Source of the DNA: JAJPXI01 sp051867655
GTDB lineage: Bacteria > Bacillota > Clostridia > Oscillospirales > Oscillospiraceae
Assembly (NCBI GenBank): GCA_051867655.1
Contig: JBJDYV010000099.1
Span: 1 to 64,000, forward strand
Direction: 5' to 3'
DNA: 64,000 nucleotides
Shown here: piece by piece, positions 8,613-16,969 of the stretch
Layout: every line of letters begins with the position of its first letter
How positions within the stretch are numbered: position 1 is the first letter of the stretch
The notes under the pieces: model-generated
What the model saw: the letters and a program-made list of their open reading frames with translations, nothing else
The model's database searches: none
Told to the model about the DNA's origin: nothing
Translations under genes and position numbers: made by a program

Positions 8613-9869
8613 TTAACCCAAAAATTCCCGATAATAGTCCTCGTTTTCCACACGCCCGACAGCGGAAAGGGCTGTCTGCCGGGGATCGAAGATGGTGCGG
8701 GCCAATTTCAGCACGTCGTCCCGAGTGACCGCGTCATAGGCGGCGATGATCTCATCGGGGCTCATCACCCGGCCGGTCAGCAGGATGGAACGGCCCAGAT
8801 GGCTCATGCGGGACTGGGTGGATTCCAACCCCATCAGAACGCTGGCCTTGGACTGCTCCCGGGCCCGGGAGAGCTCCTCCTCCGTGACCCCGTCCTGCAC
8901 CAGCGCGCGGACCACAGACAAAATGGCCTCCAGAGCCTCCCGTTCGGTCTCCCGGCCCAGGGCGGTGTAGATGCCGAACAGGCCGGTCTCCTCGTGACCC
9001 GCGCCGTAGGAGTAGATGGAGTAGCACAGCCCGCGCTTCTCCCGGACCTCCTGCCACAGGCGGGAGGACATGCCGCCCCCCAGAATGAAGGACAGCAGCT
9101 GCAGCGCGAAGCGGCGGTCGTCCCCGTAGGGCAGGCCGGGGAAGGCCAGGGTGATATGGTTTTGCTCCGTGGCCTTCTTTTTCAGGGTGATCGCGCTTTG
9201 GTACGCGGCGGCCTTGGCCCGGGGCCGGGGCCGGGGGGCCATGGCGGAGAAACGGGCCTTCAGATCGTCCACCACTGTGTCGGAAAAGCTGCCCGCCAGA
9301 GAGACTACCGTCTCGTCGGGGCGGTAGTGGGCGTCCCGCCAGGCGCGCAGGGTGTCCCCGGTCATCTTTTCCAGGGTGGCGGGCTTACCCAGAATGGGGC
9401 GGGCCAGGGGGCTGCCCTTGTACACCGCCGCGGCCAGGCGCTCGGAGCACAGGTCCTCCGGGTTGTCGGCGTACATGCCGATCTCCTCCAGAATAACGCC
9501 GCGCTCGGTCTGCACATCCTCCTGCCGGAAGGCGGAGCGGAAAAACATGTCGCACAGCACGTCGGCGGCCTGGGAGAGATGGGTGTCCAGGGCGCGCACG
9601 TAGAAGCAGGTGTTTTCCTTGGTGGTATAGGCGTTGATCTGTCCGCCGATGGCGTCCATTTCCTGGGCAATATCGACGGCGGAACGGGTTTCGGTGCCCT
9701 TGAAAACCATGTGCTCGATGAAATGGGCGGCGCCGTTTTCGGCGGCAGTCTCGTGGCGGGAGCCGGCCCCCACCCAGATGCCCAGAGAGGCCGAGCGCAT
9801 CCCTTCCATCGGCTCGGTCAGGATGCGCACGCCGTTATCTAATATGATGTGTTCTATCATGTGTCCCAA
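8613..9869 (-). CDS. M16-family zinc peptidase (YmxG/insulinase type)
   Basis: 418 residues. The inverted zinc motif HxxEH appears as HFIEH (about residue 50) and the distal Glu lies in ERGVILEEIGMYADNP, so the N-terminal half should be catalytic. The C-terminal half has the typical LPYGDDRR and GGGMSSRLWQEVREKRGLCYS sections. Homologues include Bacillus YmxG/MlpA and mitochondrial processing peptidases; substrates in bacteria are poorly known. A TTG at 9869 is 5 bases after GGAG; an ATG at 9860 is the alternative start. The gene stands alone, with an AT-rich 112-base gap upstream. Confidence 0.9.
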   Translation of the reverse strand: MGHMIEHIILDNGVRILTEPMEGMRSASLGIWVGAGSRHETAAENGAAHFIEHMVFKGTETRSAVDIAQEMDAIGGQINAYTTKENTCFYVRALDTHLSQAADVLCDMFFRSAFRQEDVQTERGVILEEIGMYADNPEDLCSERLAAAVYKGSPLARPILGKPATLEKMTGDTLRAWRDAHYRPDETVVSLAGSFSDTVVDDLKARFSAMAPRPRPRAKAAAYQSAITLKKKATEQNHITLAFPGLPYGDDRRFALQLLSFILGGGMSSRLWQEVREKRGLCYSIYSYGAGHEETGLFGIYTALGRETEREALEAILSVVRALVQDGVTEEELSRAREQSKASVLMGLESTQSRMSHLGRSILLTGRVMSPDEIIAAYDAVTRDDVLKLARTIFDPRQTALSAVGRVENEDYYREFLG

Positions 9870-9955
9870 CGATTCTCCGATTCATATATTGTTTTCGTTA
9901 CCGGGCGAGAAGCCCGAATTTCCAAGGGGTTCAGAGCGGAGTTAAAGTTCTTTTT

Positions 9956-9983
9956 GATTCTTTTTCTTTCAAGAAAAAGAATC
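9956..9983 (-). terminator. A/T-rich hairpin overlapping the fusion-gene stop
   Basis: A perfect 13-bp inverted repeat with a 2-base loop (GATTCTTTTTCTT arm) overlaps the stop codon of the MurE/ArgB fusion. A smaller hairpin, CGGGC-GAGAA-GCCCG, follows at 9902-9916. Confidence 0.65.
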
Positions 9984-12342
9984 AGTCCTTTGTGATCGTT
10001 GTTCCCAGAGACTTGCGGGAGATGGCCTCCAGCAGCAGGGCGTGTTCCACCGTGCCGTTCAGGATGACCACCTTGCCCACGCCGCGCTCCACCGCCCGCA
10101 GGCAGTTGAGCACCTTGGGGGCCATACCCCCGGCGATCAGGCCGCTGTCCAGCAGCTCCCGGCCCCGCTCCAGGTTCATGTGGGGGATAATGGTCTGCTG
10201 GTTGTGGCTGTCCACCAATACCCCATCCATATCGGTCAGAAACGCCAGACTGTCCGCGCCCAGGGCCTCTGCCACGGCCCGGGCCGCGTCGTCGGCGTTG
10301 CAGTTGTAGCCAATACCGTCTCCCCCGGCGATGGGGGACACTACGGGGACGTAACCGGCGTCCAGCAGGGTGTTGAGGATCGCGGTGTCCACCTCCACGA
10401 CCTCCCCCACCCGGCCCAGGTCGGGCTCCTTGGCCCTGGCGGTCAGCAGGCTGCCGTCCTTGCCGGAGATGCCCACGGCGCGCACGCCCAGCTCGCCCAG
10501 GGCGGAGACGATGGCCTTGTTCACCTGGGCGGACAGGGCCAGCTCCGCGGCGCCCAGAACCGCCTCGTCGGTGTAGCGGTAGCCGTCCACAAAGCGGGAG
10601 GGAATGTTCAGCTTGTCCAGCAGGCCGGTAATGGTCTTGCCGCCCCCGTGGACCAGCACCACCCGGACGCCCAGACGGGACAGGGCGGCGGCATCCTGTA
10701 AAATCGTGTCGGTGGCGCCGATGGCGGAGCCGCCGTATTTGACCACCACAGTCTTGCCCGCGTAGGACAGGGCGGCGGGCAGCACGTCCAGAAAGCCCCG
10801 GATCTTTTCCAGACCGTCCAGACCGTGGATCACGTCGTATTCATGCAGGTAGTCCTGAACGTAGGCCACGTCGGAGGGGCAGTCAATGTACTCCACACCC
10901 CGCTTCTGGCGGGTCTCCGCCCCCTTGCCGGTGATCAGGATGACCGTGGGTTCCTCGCAGCTCAAAACAGCCTGACGGATGGCCTCGCCCCGGTCGGGCT
11001 GGATGGAGTACTGGCACCCCTGCTCCTCCACGTGGGCGGCGATCTCACGGCAGATGGACTCGGTATCCTCCTCGCCGGAGTCCTCCTCGGTCAGCACCAC
11101 CAGGTCGGACCATTTGCCCGAGATCTCGCCCAAATCCCGGCGGCGGTCCAGGGCCTTCTTGCCCGGGCAGCCGAACACGGTGACGATGCGGCGGCCGGGG
11201 TATTCGCTCCGAACGGAGTCAAACAGCTTTTCGAAGGACAGGCGGTTGTGGGCGTAGTCCACAATGGCGATGACCTTGTCATCGGAGTTGGAATAAATCT
11301 CCATGCGCCCGGGCACCCGGGCCTTCTGCAGGCCCACGTAAATGTGCTGCTCGGGGATGCCCAGCGCCTCGCACACGGCGATGGCGGCCAGGGCGTTTTC
11401 CACGTTGAACAGGCCCGGCATGGTCAGGCGGAACCGGCGCAGGTACCGGGGGGTCTTGACCCGGAACAGGATGTCGTTGCCGTTCTTGCGCACCTGGTCG
11501 GCATAGACCGTGGCGGACGGGTCCTTCTGGGAGAAGGTGATGACCCGGGGGCAGACCCGGGCGGCGGAGAGCACCTCGTCGGCGCGGTCCATGTCCAGAT
11601 TGACGCAGCCCACGGCAGCCTGGGAAAAGATTTTCAGCTTGGAGTGGAAGTAGTCCTCAAAATCGGGGTGCTCGATGGGGGAAATGTGGTCGTAGCCGAT
11701 GTTCAGAAAGCAGGCGGCGGCGAACTCCACGCCGTACACCCGGTCGTATTTCAGCGCCTGGCTGGATACCTCCATGGTCAGATATTGAAGTCCCGCTCCG
11801 GCGGCGTTGGCGAAGTGGCGCTCCAGGTCCAGCGGTTCGGGGGTAGTCAGGTGGGACTCAAAGCGCTCCACACCGTCGTAGGTGTCAATGGAGCCCAGCA
11901 CGCCGCTCTCCTGCCCGCCTGTGGCGGTCATAAACTCGTCGAAGATATATTTCAGGTAGTACGAGGTGGAGGACTTCCCCTTGGTGCCCGTGATGCCGAT
12001 CACGTTCAGCTTTTTGGAGGGGTGGTCGTAGTAATAGTCGGCCAGCAGGGCCATGGCGCGGCGCACGTCGGTCACCTGAATGCAGGGAGCGGCCACGTTC
12101 TCATAGGGCGCGGCTGCCAGATAGGCCAGGGCGCCTTTGGCAACGGCGTCCTGGAGGTACTGCTCCTTGAAGTGAGCGCCCTTGCGGATGAACAGGGTGC
12201 CGGGGACCACATTCTGGCTGTCGCAAGACACCAGGGCCACAGTCCGCTCGGGCTCCGGAATGGGGGCGGTATTTTCGGTCAGAAGGCCGTTTTTCTGCAA
12301 AAGCTGGACGTGCTCGCCTAATGTATGAAGGGGGAGGTTCAT
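9982..12342 (-). CDS. murE/argB: MurE-like ligase fused to acetylglutamate kinase (ArgB)
   Basis: 786-residue two-enzyme protein. Residues 1-500 are a Mur ligase of the MurE type: CDSQNVVPGTLF, P-loop GITGTKGKSS (~117-125), IEHPDFEDYFHSKLKIF with the candidate carbamylated Lys, ARVPGRMEIY and VDYAHN. It resembles the streptococcal Lys-adding MurE more than the Dap-adding one. At the third-residue recognition loop (DNPR or DDPN in known enzymes) it has EEDSGEED (~419-426), so the amino acid added is uncertain. Residues ~511-786 are a complete N-acetylglutamate kinase: VVKYGG, LVHGGGK, DGYRYTD, NCNADD, GGMAPK. No stop or start separates the two. It closes a cluster with an Asp/Glu racemase and a D-Asp-ligase-like enzyme. 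Confidence 0.88.
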   Translation of the reverse strand: MNLPLHTLGEHVQLLQKNGLLTENTAPIPEPERTVALVSCDSQNVVPGTLFIRKGAHFKEQYLQDAVAKGALAYLAAAPYENVAAPCIQVTDVRRAMALLADYYYDHPSKKLNVIGITGTKGKSSTSYYLKYIFDEFMTATGGQESGVLGSIDTYDGVERFESHLTTPEPLDLERHFANAAGAGLQYLTMEVSSQALKYDRVYGVEFAAACFLNIGYDHISPIEHPDFEDYFHSKLKIFSQAAVGCVNLDMDRADEVLSAARVCPRVITFSQKDPSATVYADQVRKNGNDILFRVKTPRYLRRFRLTMPGLFNVENALAAIAVCEALGIPEQHIYVGLQKARVPGRMEIYSNSDDKVIAIVDYAHNRLSFEKLFDSVRSEYPGRRIVTVFGCPGKKALDRRRDLGEISGKWSDLVVLTEEDSGEEDTESICREIAAHVEEQGCQYSIQPDRGEAIRQAVLSCEEPTVILITGKGAETRQKRGVEYIDCPSDVAYVQDYLHEYDVIHGLDGLEKIRGFLDVLPAALSYAGKTVVVKYGGSAIGATDTILQDAAALSRLGVRVVLVHGGGKTITGLLDKLNIPSRFVDGYRYTDEAVLGAAELALSAQVNKAIVSALGELGVRAVGISGKDGSLLTARAKEPDLGRVGEVVEVDTAILNTLLDAGYVPVVSPIAGGDGIGYNCNADDAARAVAEALGADSLAFLTDMDGVLVDSHNQQTIIPHMNLERGRELLDSGLIAGGMAPKVLNCLRAVERGVGKVVILNGTVEHALLLEAISRKSLGTTITKD

Positions 12343-12401
12343 GGGAATGCACCTCGGTTCTTAAAATTGAGGAATAAAATTCAACGCGGATACGGGATTT
12401 T

Positions 12402-13112
12402 TTACACTGTTCGCAGACGCTTGCCGCAGGCGGTGATGGACTTCTCCACCAGCACCTCCATGGCGTCCACGTAGAAGTCAGGCAGGCCATGGTACACCCG
12501 GTAGACGGACAGCTCGGTGCAGCCCAGAATGGCGGCGTCGCACTCCAGGGCGCGCAGGGCGCGGTCGATGGCGGCGAACTTTTCCCGGCTGCCCTTCTCC
12601 CCTTTTTTGATCTCGTCGTAGATGATGGACATGACCAGCTTCTGGGTTTCCGCGTCGGGGGCGACGCCTTCAAAGCCCTGGGCGGCGCACTCCTTCTGGT
12701 AGGTCTGGGTCTGGATGGTGCCGTCGGTGGCCAAAATTCCCACCCGTTTGCAGCCCCGCTGCGCGAGTACTTTGCAGGTCTCCCGCACCATGTGGAGGAT
12801 GGGCACGCGCAGCTCCTTCTGCAGCTCGTCCACAAAATAGTGGGAGGTGTTGCAGGGAATGGCGATGGCGGTGCAGCCCTCCCGCTCCAGCAGGCGGGCG
12901 TCCTCCAGCAGGCGGCGGTACACCGTTTCCCCCCGTCCGGACAGGATGGCCGCCGTGCGGTCGGGCATCTCGGTGTCGCTGAGGATCAGGGTGGGCAGGT
13001 GCTCCTGGTCCCGCTCCGCGTCGGTGCGGTCCAGAATGCGCTGATAGAAGATCTGGGTGGCCTGGGGGCCCATGCCGCCCAGGATGCCCAGGCGGGGCTT
13101 TTTTTCTGCCAT
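12402..13112 (-). CDS. Aspartate/glutamate racemase family protein
   Basis: 236 residues of the cofactor-independent Asp/Glu racemase family. The opening GILGGMGPQAT is typical of aspartate racemases. The two catalytic cysteines are visible in IPCNTSHYF (~residue 85) and LGCTELSV (~200). It should interconvert L- and D-aspartate (or glutamate) in the cytoplasm. It lies 18 bases after the ATP-grasp gene and 59 bases before the MurE/ArgB fusion on the same strand, with its own GGAGAGG site. A racemase beside a D-aspartate-ligase-like enzyme is the arrangement known for D-Asp cross-bridge synthesis in Enterococcus faecium, which favours aspartate. Confidence 0.9.
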   Translation of the reverse strand: MAEKKPRLGILGGMGPQATQIFYQRILDRTDAERDQEHLPTLILSDTEMPDRTAAILSGRGETVYRRLLEDARLLEREGCTAIAIPCNTSHYFVDELQKELRVPILHMVRETCKVLAQRGCKRVGILATDGTIQTQTYQKECAAQGFEGVAPDAETQKLVMSIIYDEIKKGEKGSREKFAAIDRALRALECDAAILGCTELSVYRVYHGLPDFYVDAMEVLVEKSITACGKRLRTV

Positions 13113-13130
13113 AACCTCTCCTTAATCCGG

Positions 13131-14339
13131 TTAATCCGGGCGGTGGTAGTATTTCTTGAATTTGTAGTAGTGGCCCATCTGATTTTTGAAGATCCGGGCC
13201 CGGCGCTTGAGCGCGCGGTCGGGGCCGTATTTCAGGGAGTTGGTCACCTTGCCCGCCTTGGCCAGAGCGCGCATCTCTTCGTGGTACTTCTTCGGGGTGT
13301 AGCGATAGGCCACGCCCAGGGGCACCACACTCCAGAGGGCCTTGTTTTGGGCAATGGTGAAGGGCAGGTCCTTCTGCTCAATGCGGTCCTCCACAAAGTA
13401 TTTCGCCACGTTGTAGCCGCCGCCGGTGACGTAGTAATTGCTGCGCCCCTGGCGGCAGTTGATCTCAAAGAGCTTGTACTTGCCGTCCCGCTGGTCGTAC
13501 TTGATGTCAAAGTTGGAGAAGCCCACGTAGTGCAGGTCCTCCAGAAAAGCCTTGATCTTCCGGCACAGCTCCTGGTTTTCCTCCAGCAGGATGACGGCGT
13601 GGTTGCCCAGCCCATGGGGGGTATGCTCCTCCAGCAGCACATGGCCCAGGCACATGAGCTTCACATGACCGCTGCGGTCGGAGTAGTTGGTCAGCACCCG
13701 CATGTAGCTGTCGTCCCCGGGGATGAACTCCTGCAGGATCATGGAGTCGCTGTAGCCCGAGGCGTACACCTTGTCCAAGGTGGCCTCCAGCTCGGCGCGG
13801 GTCTGGAGAATGAACACCTTGTCGTTGCCCGCAAAGGGGTGGGCCCAGTATTCCACGCCGTTGGAGGGCTTGCAGATGTACGGGGCATCAAAGGGCAGGT
13901 CGAAGTCGTGGCCCATCTCTTTGCGGTGGACCACCGTGGCCGGGTGGTCCAGACCGTACTGGTCGCACAGGGCGTAAAACTTTTCCTTGTTGATCAGGGT
14001 GTTCATCAGCTCCCCGGAGATGTAGGGGGCGATGACATTGTCCGGAAATTCATTCTGGTGTTCGGCGCACAGCTTCACGTAGCTGTCCCCACAGCCGATG
14101 CAGAGGACCGTCTTGCCGGCATGGGCGTCGGCAAATTCCTTCACGATGCGGCAGAAGACCTCCGGGTCCTCAATGTCGGGCTGGGGCCGGTAGTCCAGAA
14201 TGGCGCTGCCCCAGCAGGGAAAGGCGGGGTACTTGCCCACCGCCGCGCAGCGGATGCCGTAGGCTTCGTGAATGGCCCTGCCCACGCTGTATACGTTGAT
14301 GTCCCCGCCGAACAGCAGGGGATAAAACTCAGGCTCCAA
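13131..14339 (-). CDS. ATP-grasp ligase, D-aspartate-ligase-like
   Basis: About 402 residues. The N-terminal FYPLLFGGDINVYSVGRAIH matches the family holding Enterococcus D-aspartate ligase and related carboxylate-amine ligases. The ATP-grasp core includes PYICKPSNG, MILQEFIPGDDSYM and a metal-binding FEINCRQGRSN. Such enzymes join an amino acid carboxylate to an amine; D-Asp onto the stem-peptide side-chain amine is the best-known reaction. The start is set at a TTG (14339), because coding character begins there and GAGGGGG lies 9 bases upstream; upstream codons in this frame look like a shadow of the next ORF. It overlaps that ORF by 11 bases, suggesting coupling. Substrate is inferred, not shown. 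Confidence 0.82.
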   Translation of the reverse strand: MEPEFYPLLFGGDINVYSVGRAIHEAYGIRCAAVGKYPAFPCWGSAILDYRPQPDIEDPEVFCRIVKEFADAHAGKTVLCIGCGDSYVKLCAEHQNEFPDNVIAPYISGELMNTLINKEKFYALCDQYGLDHPATVVHRKEMGHDFDLPFDAPYICKPSNGVEYWAHPFAGNDKVFILQTRAELEATLDKVYASGYSDSMILQEFIPGDDSYMRVLTNYSDRSGHVKLMCLGHVLLEEHTPHGLGNHAVILLEENQELCRKIKAFLEDLHYVGFSNFDIKYDQRDGKYKLFEINCRQGRSNYYVTGGGYNVAKYFVEDRIEQKDLPFTIAQNKALWSVVPLGVAYRYTPKKYHEEMRALAKAGKVTNSLKYGPDRALKRRARIFKNQMGHYYKFKKYYHRPD

Positions 14340-14517
14340 TTTGATTGGCCCCCTCAAAAGATACTTGATACCACTGCTCCCCCATGGGCTGTACCACGGC
14401 GGGATAATGGTCGGCCAGATACCGCGCGTCCTCGTCGGACAGGCGCAGCTCCCGGCAGACCTGCTCGCCGCCGTGGAAGGCGGCGGACAAAAGCCGGTCA
14501 AGCGCGGCGTGTTCCAT
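14329..14517 (-). CDS. Uncharacterised 62-residue protein leading the ATP-grasp operon
   Basis: Small ORF beginning MEHAALDRLL and ending FEGANQIGA, with GGGGAG 7 bases before the ATG at 14517 and 11 bases of overlap with the ATP-grasp start. It is acidic, mostly helical and has no membrane segment or known motif. Its codons follow the local third-position G/C preference, which supports real coding. It could be a small accessory subunit, a coupling leader, or the original N-terminus of the ATP-grasp protein separated by a frameshift. A TATAAT -10 box lies upstream at 14560-14565; no good -35 was found. Confidence 0.6.
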   Translation of the reverse strand: MEHAALDRLLSAAFHGGEQVCRELRLSDEDARYLADHYPAVVQPMGEQWYQVSFEGANQIGA

Positions 14518-14573
14518 ATTCATTCTCCCCACTCTTGTTTATCTTTAAAATATGCTTCGATTATACACATAGA

Positions 14574-14736
14574 AAGGAGGCACTGATCCAATCGGCAAGA
14601 GCAGATTGCGAGAAATTTTGTGGCAGAAAAAGGCGCGGTTTCGCAGGAATACTTTGTGTATTTCAAGAAGCCGCAACGCATTTATGACGCAAAATTTCCG
14701 CAAGGTGCCACAGACGCATTGGGTCAGTGGTTCCTT
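14574..14736. repeat. 163-bp palindromic element, copy 1
   Basis: The ends are near-perfect inverted repeats (AAGGAGGCACTGATCCAATC against AAGGAACCACTGACCCAATG). Inner segments also pair, so the whole unit can fold into one long imperfect hairpin. A second copy of exactly the same length lies at 22891-23053. It carries no ORF. It starts 4 bases after the relA stop and ends before the promoter of the ATP-grasp cluster, so it may act as terminator or spacer. It resembles a MITE or a repetitive palindromic element. Confidence 0.85.
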
Positions 14737-14740
14737 AAAA

Positions 14741-16951
14741 TCATCCGGCGGCCCGTTTGACCTGATAGACGCCGGAAACCTGCCCCAGCTTGTTGATCAG
14801 GCCGTTCAGCTGTTCCCGGTCCTTGACCTCCAGGGCGATGGACACCACGGCGTACCCGTCGGGCATGCCCCGGGCGGACAGGGAGGATACCTTCACCTTG
14901 GCGGCGGAGAGCACCGTGGCCACGTCCAGGGTCAGGCCGTCCCGGTCCTTGGCGGAGATCTCCAGGGCGGTCTGATAGCCGGGCAGATTGCCCTCCACCC
15001 AGGACACCTTCACCCAGCGGCCCGCTTCCTCCGGCTTGCGGCGGGCGGGGTCGGCGTTGGGACAGTCGGCCCGGTGGATGGACACGCCGTAGCCCCGGGT
15101 GATGAAGCCCACCACCGGGTCGCCGGGCACGGGGGTGCAGCACTTGGAGAACTTGATCAGGCAGTTGCCCAGTCCCTCCACAATAATGCCGGACTCGGAG
15201 TGCTGGGGTTTGGAAGGAACTTTGGCGGCGTCCGCAGGCTTTTCGATGGCGGGGATCAGGGGCTTGTGGGCGGCCTTTTCCTGGCGGTCCAGGTGTACCA
15301 TTTCCTCCTTAATACGGTTGACCGCCTTCACGGTGGGCATACCGCCGTAGCCGATGGCGGCGTACAGCTCGTCCAGGGAGTTGAAGCGTACCTTTTTCAG
15401 AATGTGGGGCAGGACCTCCTCCGTGGTGATGGCGGCGATGGTCAGCCCCGCCCGTTTCAGCTCGGCCTCGAACATGGCCCGGCCGGTGGCGATGTTCTCC
15501 TCCCGGCGCTCCTTCTTGAACCACTGGCGGATCTTGTTGCGGGCCTCGTTGGATTTGCAGATCTGCATCCAGTCCCGGCTGGGGCCCTTGGCGCTCTTGG
15601 AGGTGATGATCTCCACGATGTCGCCGTTTTTCAGCGGGGTATCGAAGGTGACAATGCGGCCGTTGACCTTGGCGCCCGTCATCCGGTTGCCCACGGCGGA
15701 GTGGATGCTGTAGGCAAAGTCGATGGGGGTGGCCCCGGCGGGCAGGTTAATCACGTCGCCCCGGGGGGTGAACACAAAGACCTCGTCGGCGAACATGTCC
15801 ACCTTCAGGGTGTGGACGAATTCATCGGGGTCGGCGTCCTGCTGGCTCTCCAGCAGCTTGCGCACCCACTCAAAGGTGGCCTCGGTGCCCAGGTTTTCGT
15901 TGGCCAGGCCCTGCTTGTACTTCCAGTGGGCGGCGACGCCGTATTCCGCCGTCTGATGCATCTCCTTGGTGCGGATCTGCACCTCAAAGGGCAGGCCCTC
16001 CCGGCCGATGACGGTGGTGTGCAGAGACTGGTAGCCGTTGGGCTTGGGCGTGCCGATATAGTCCTTGAACCGGCCCAGCACCGGCTTGAACAGATCGTGG
16101 ATGCAGCCCAGCACATTATAGCACGCGGGAATGTCGTCTACAATCACACGGAAGGCATACAGGTCAAATATTTCATCCAGCGTCTTGTTCTGGGAGTACA
16201 TTTTGCGGTAGATGGAATAGATATGCTTGATCCGGCCGTACACGGTGCAGGGGATGCCCTCCTGATCCAGCCGCTCTTGAATGCGCTGCTGGGTGGGGGC
16301 CATGACCTCGTGATGGGTGGCGGTGCGGCGCTCCAGCTCGTCGGAGATCTCCTTGTAGCCCACGGGGTCCAGATACTGCAGGGAGGTGTCCTCCAGTTCC
16401 CACTTGACCTTCTGCATACCAAGGCGGTGGGCGATGGGGGCGTAGATTTCCATGGTCTCCAGGGCCTTTTCCTTCTGCTTGCGGGGGGACTGGTAGGCCA
16501 TGGTGCGCATGTTGTGAAGCCTATCGCAGATCTTGATCAGGATGACCCGGATGTCCTTGGCCATGGCCATGAGCATCTTGCGCAGGTTCTCCATCTGCTC
16601 CTCTTCCTTGGAGGTGTACTGTACCCGGGTCAGCTTGGTGACGCCCTCCACCAGGTCGGCCACCGTGGTGCCGAACAGCTTGGCGATGTCCTCGTGGGTG
16701 GCATCGGTGTCCTCGATGGTATCGTGCAGCAGGGCGGCGATGACCGAGTCCAGGTCCAGGCCCATGTCGGCCACGATCTCCGCCACGGCCAGGGGATGGG
16801 TGACGAAGGGCGTCCCGTCCTTGCGCAGCTGCTGAGCGTGGTGTTCATCCGCGTAATGAAACGCGGCGGCCAGCCGGTCAAAGTCGGCAGAGGGCATATA
16901 GCCGCGTATTTTTTCTTCCAGGGCTTGATAGCGTTCCAAAATAGGGTCCAT
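14741..16951 (-). CDS. relA: Bifunctional (p)ppGpp synthetase/hydrolase RelA/SpoT
   Basis: 736 residues, the full length of a bifunctional Rel. The N-terminal HD hydrolase domain has HDTIEDT at 76-82 and is therefore probably active. The synthetase domain follows, with GRIKHIYSIYRKM, an AFRVIV stretch and KPNGYQSLHT. A TGS domain (~400-460, VFTPRGDVINLP) and a C-terminal ACT domain (~660-736) complete it. It makes and degrades the stringent-response alarmone. GGAGG lies 7 bases before the ATG, and recJ ends 18 bases upstream, so the two form an operon, an order common in Firmicutes. Confidence 0.97.
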   Translation of the reverse strand: MDPILERYQALEEKIRGYMPSADFDRLAAAFHYADEHHAQQLRKDGTPFVTHPLAVAEIVADMGLDLDSVIAALLHDTIEDTDATHEDIAKLFGTTVADLVEGVTKLTRVQYTSKEEEQMENLRKMLMAMAKDIRVILIKICDRLHNMRTMAYQSPRKQKEKALETMEIYAPIAHRLGMQKVKWELEDTSLQYLDPVGYKEISDELERRTATHHEVMAPTQQRIQERLDQEGIPCTVYGRIKHIYSIYRKMYSQNKTLDEIFDLYAFRVIVDDIPACYNVLGCIHDLFKPVLGRFKDYIGTPKPNGYQSLHTTVIGREGLPFEVQIRTKEMHQTAEYGVAAHWKYKQGLANENLGTEATFEWVRKLLESQQDADPDEFVHTLKVDMFADEVFVFTPRGDVINLPAGATPIDFAYSIHSAVGNRMTGAKVNGRIVTFDTPLKNGDIVEIITSKSAKGPSRDWMQICKSNEARNKIRQWFKKERREENIATGRAMFEAELKRAGLTIAAITTEEVLPHILKKVRFNSLDELYAAIGYGGMPTVKAVNRIKEEMVHLDRQEKAAHKPLIPAIEKPADAAKVPSKPQHSESGIIVEGLGNCLIKFSKCCTPVPGDPVVGFITRGYGVSIHRADCPNADPARRKPEEAGRWVKVSWVEGNLPGYQTALEISAKDRDGLTLDVATVLSAAKVKVSSLSARGMPDGYAVVSIALEVKDREQLNGLINKLGQVSGVYQVKRAAG

Positions 16952-16969
16952 AATACGACCTCCTGATCC

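Noticed and set aside
14340..14501. Longer N-terminus for the ATP-grasp protein
   Set aside because: Codons in this frame give a Pro/Ser/Arg-rich shadow of the overlapping 62-aa ORF; family similarity begins after the TTG at 14339.
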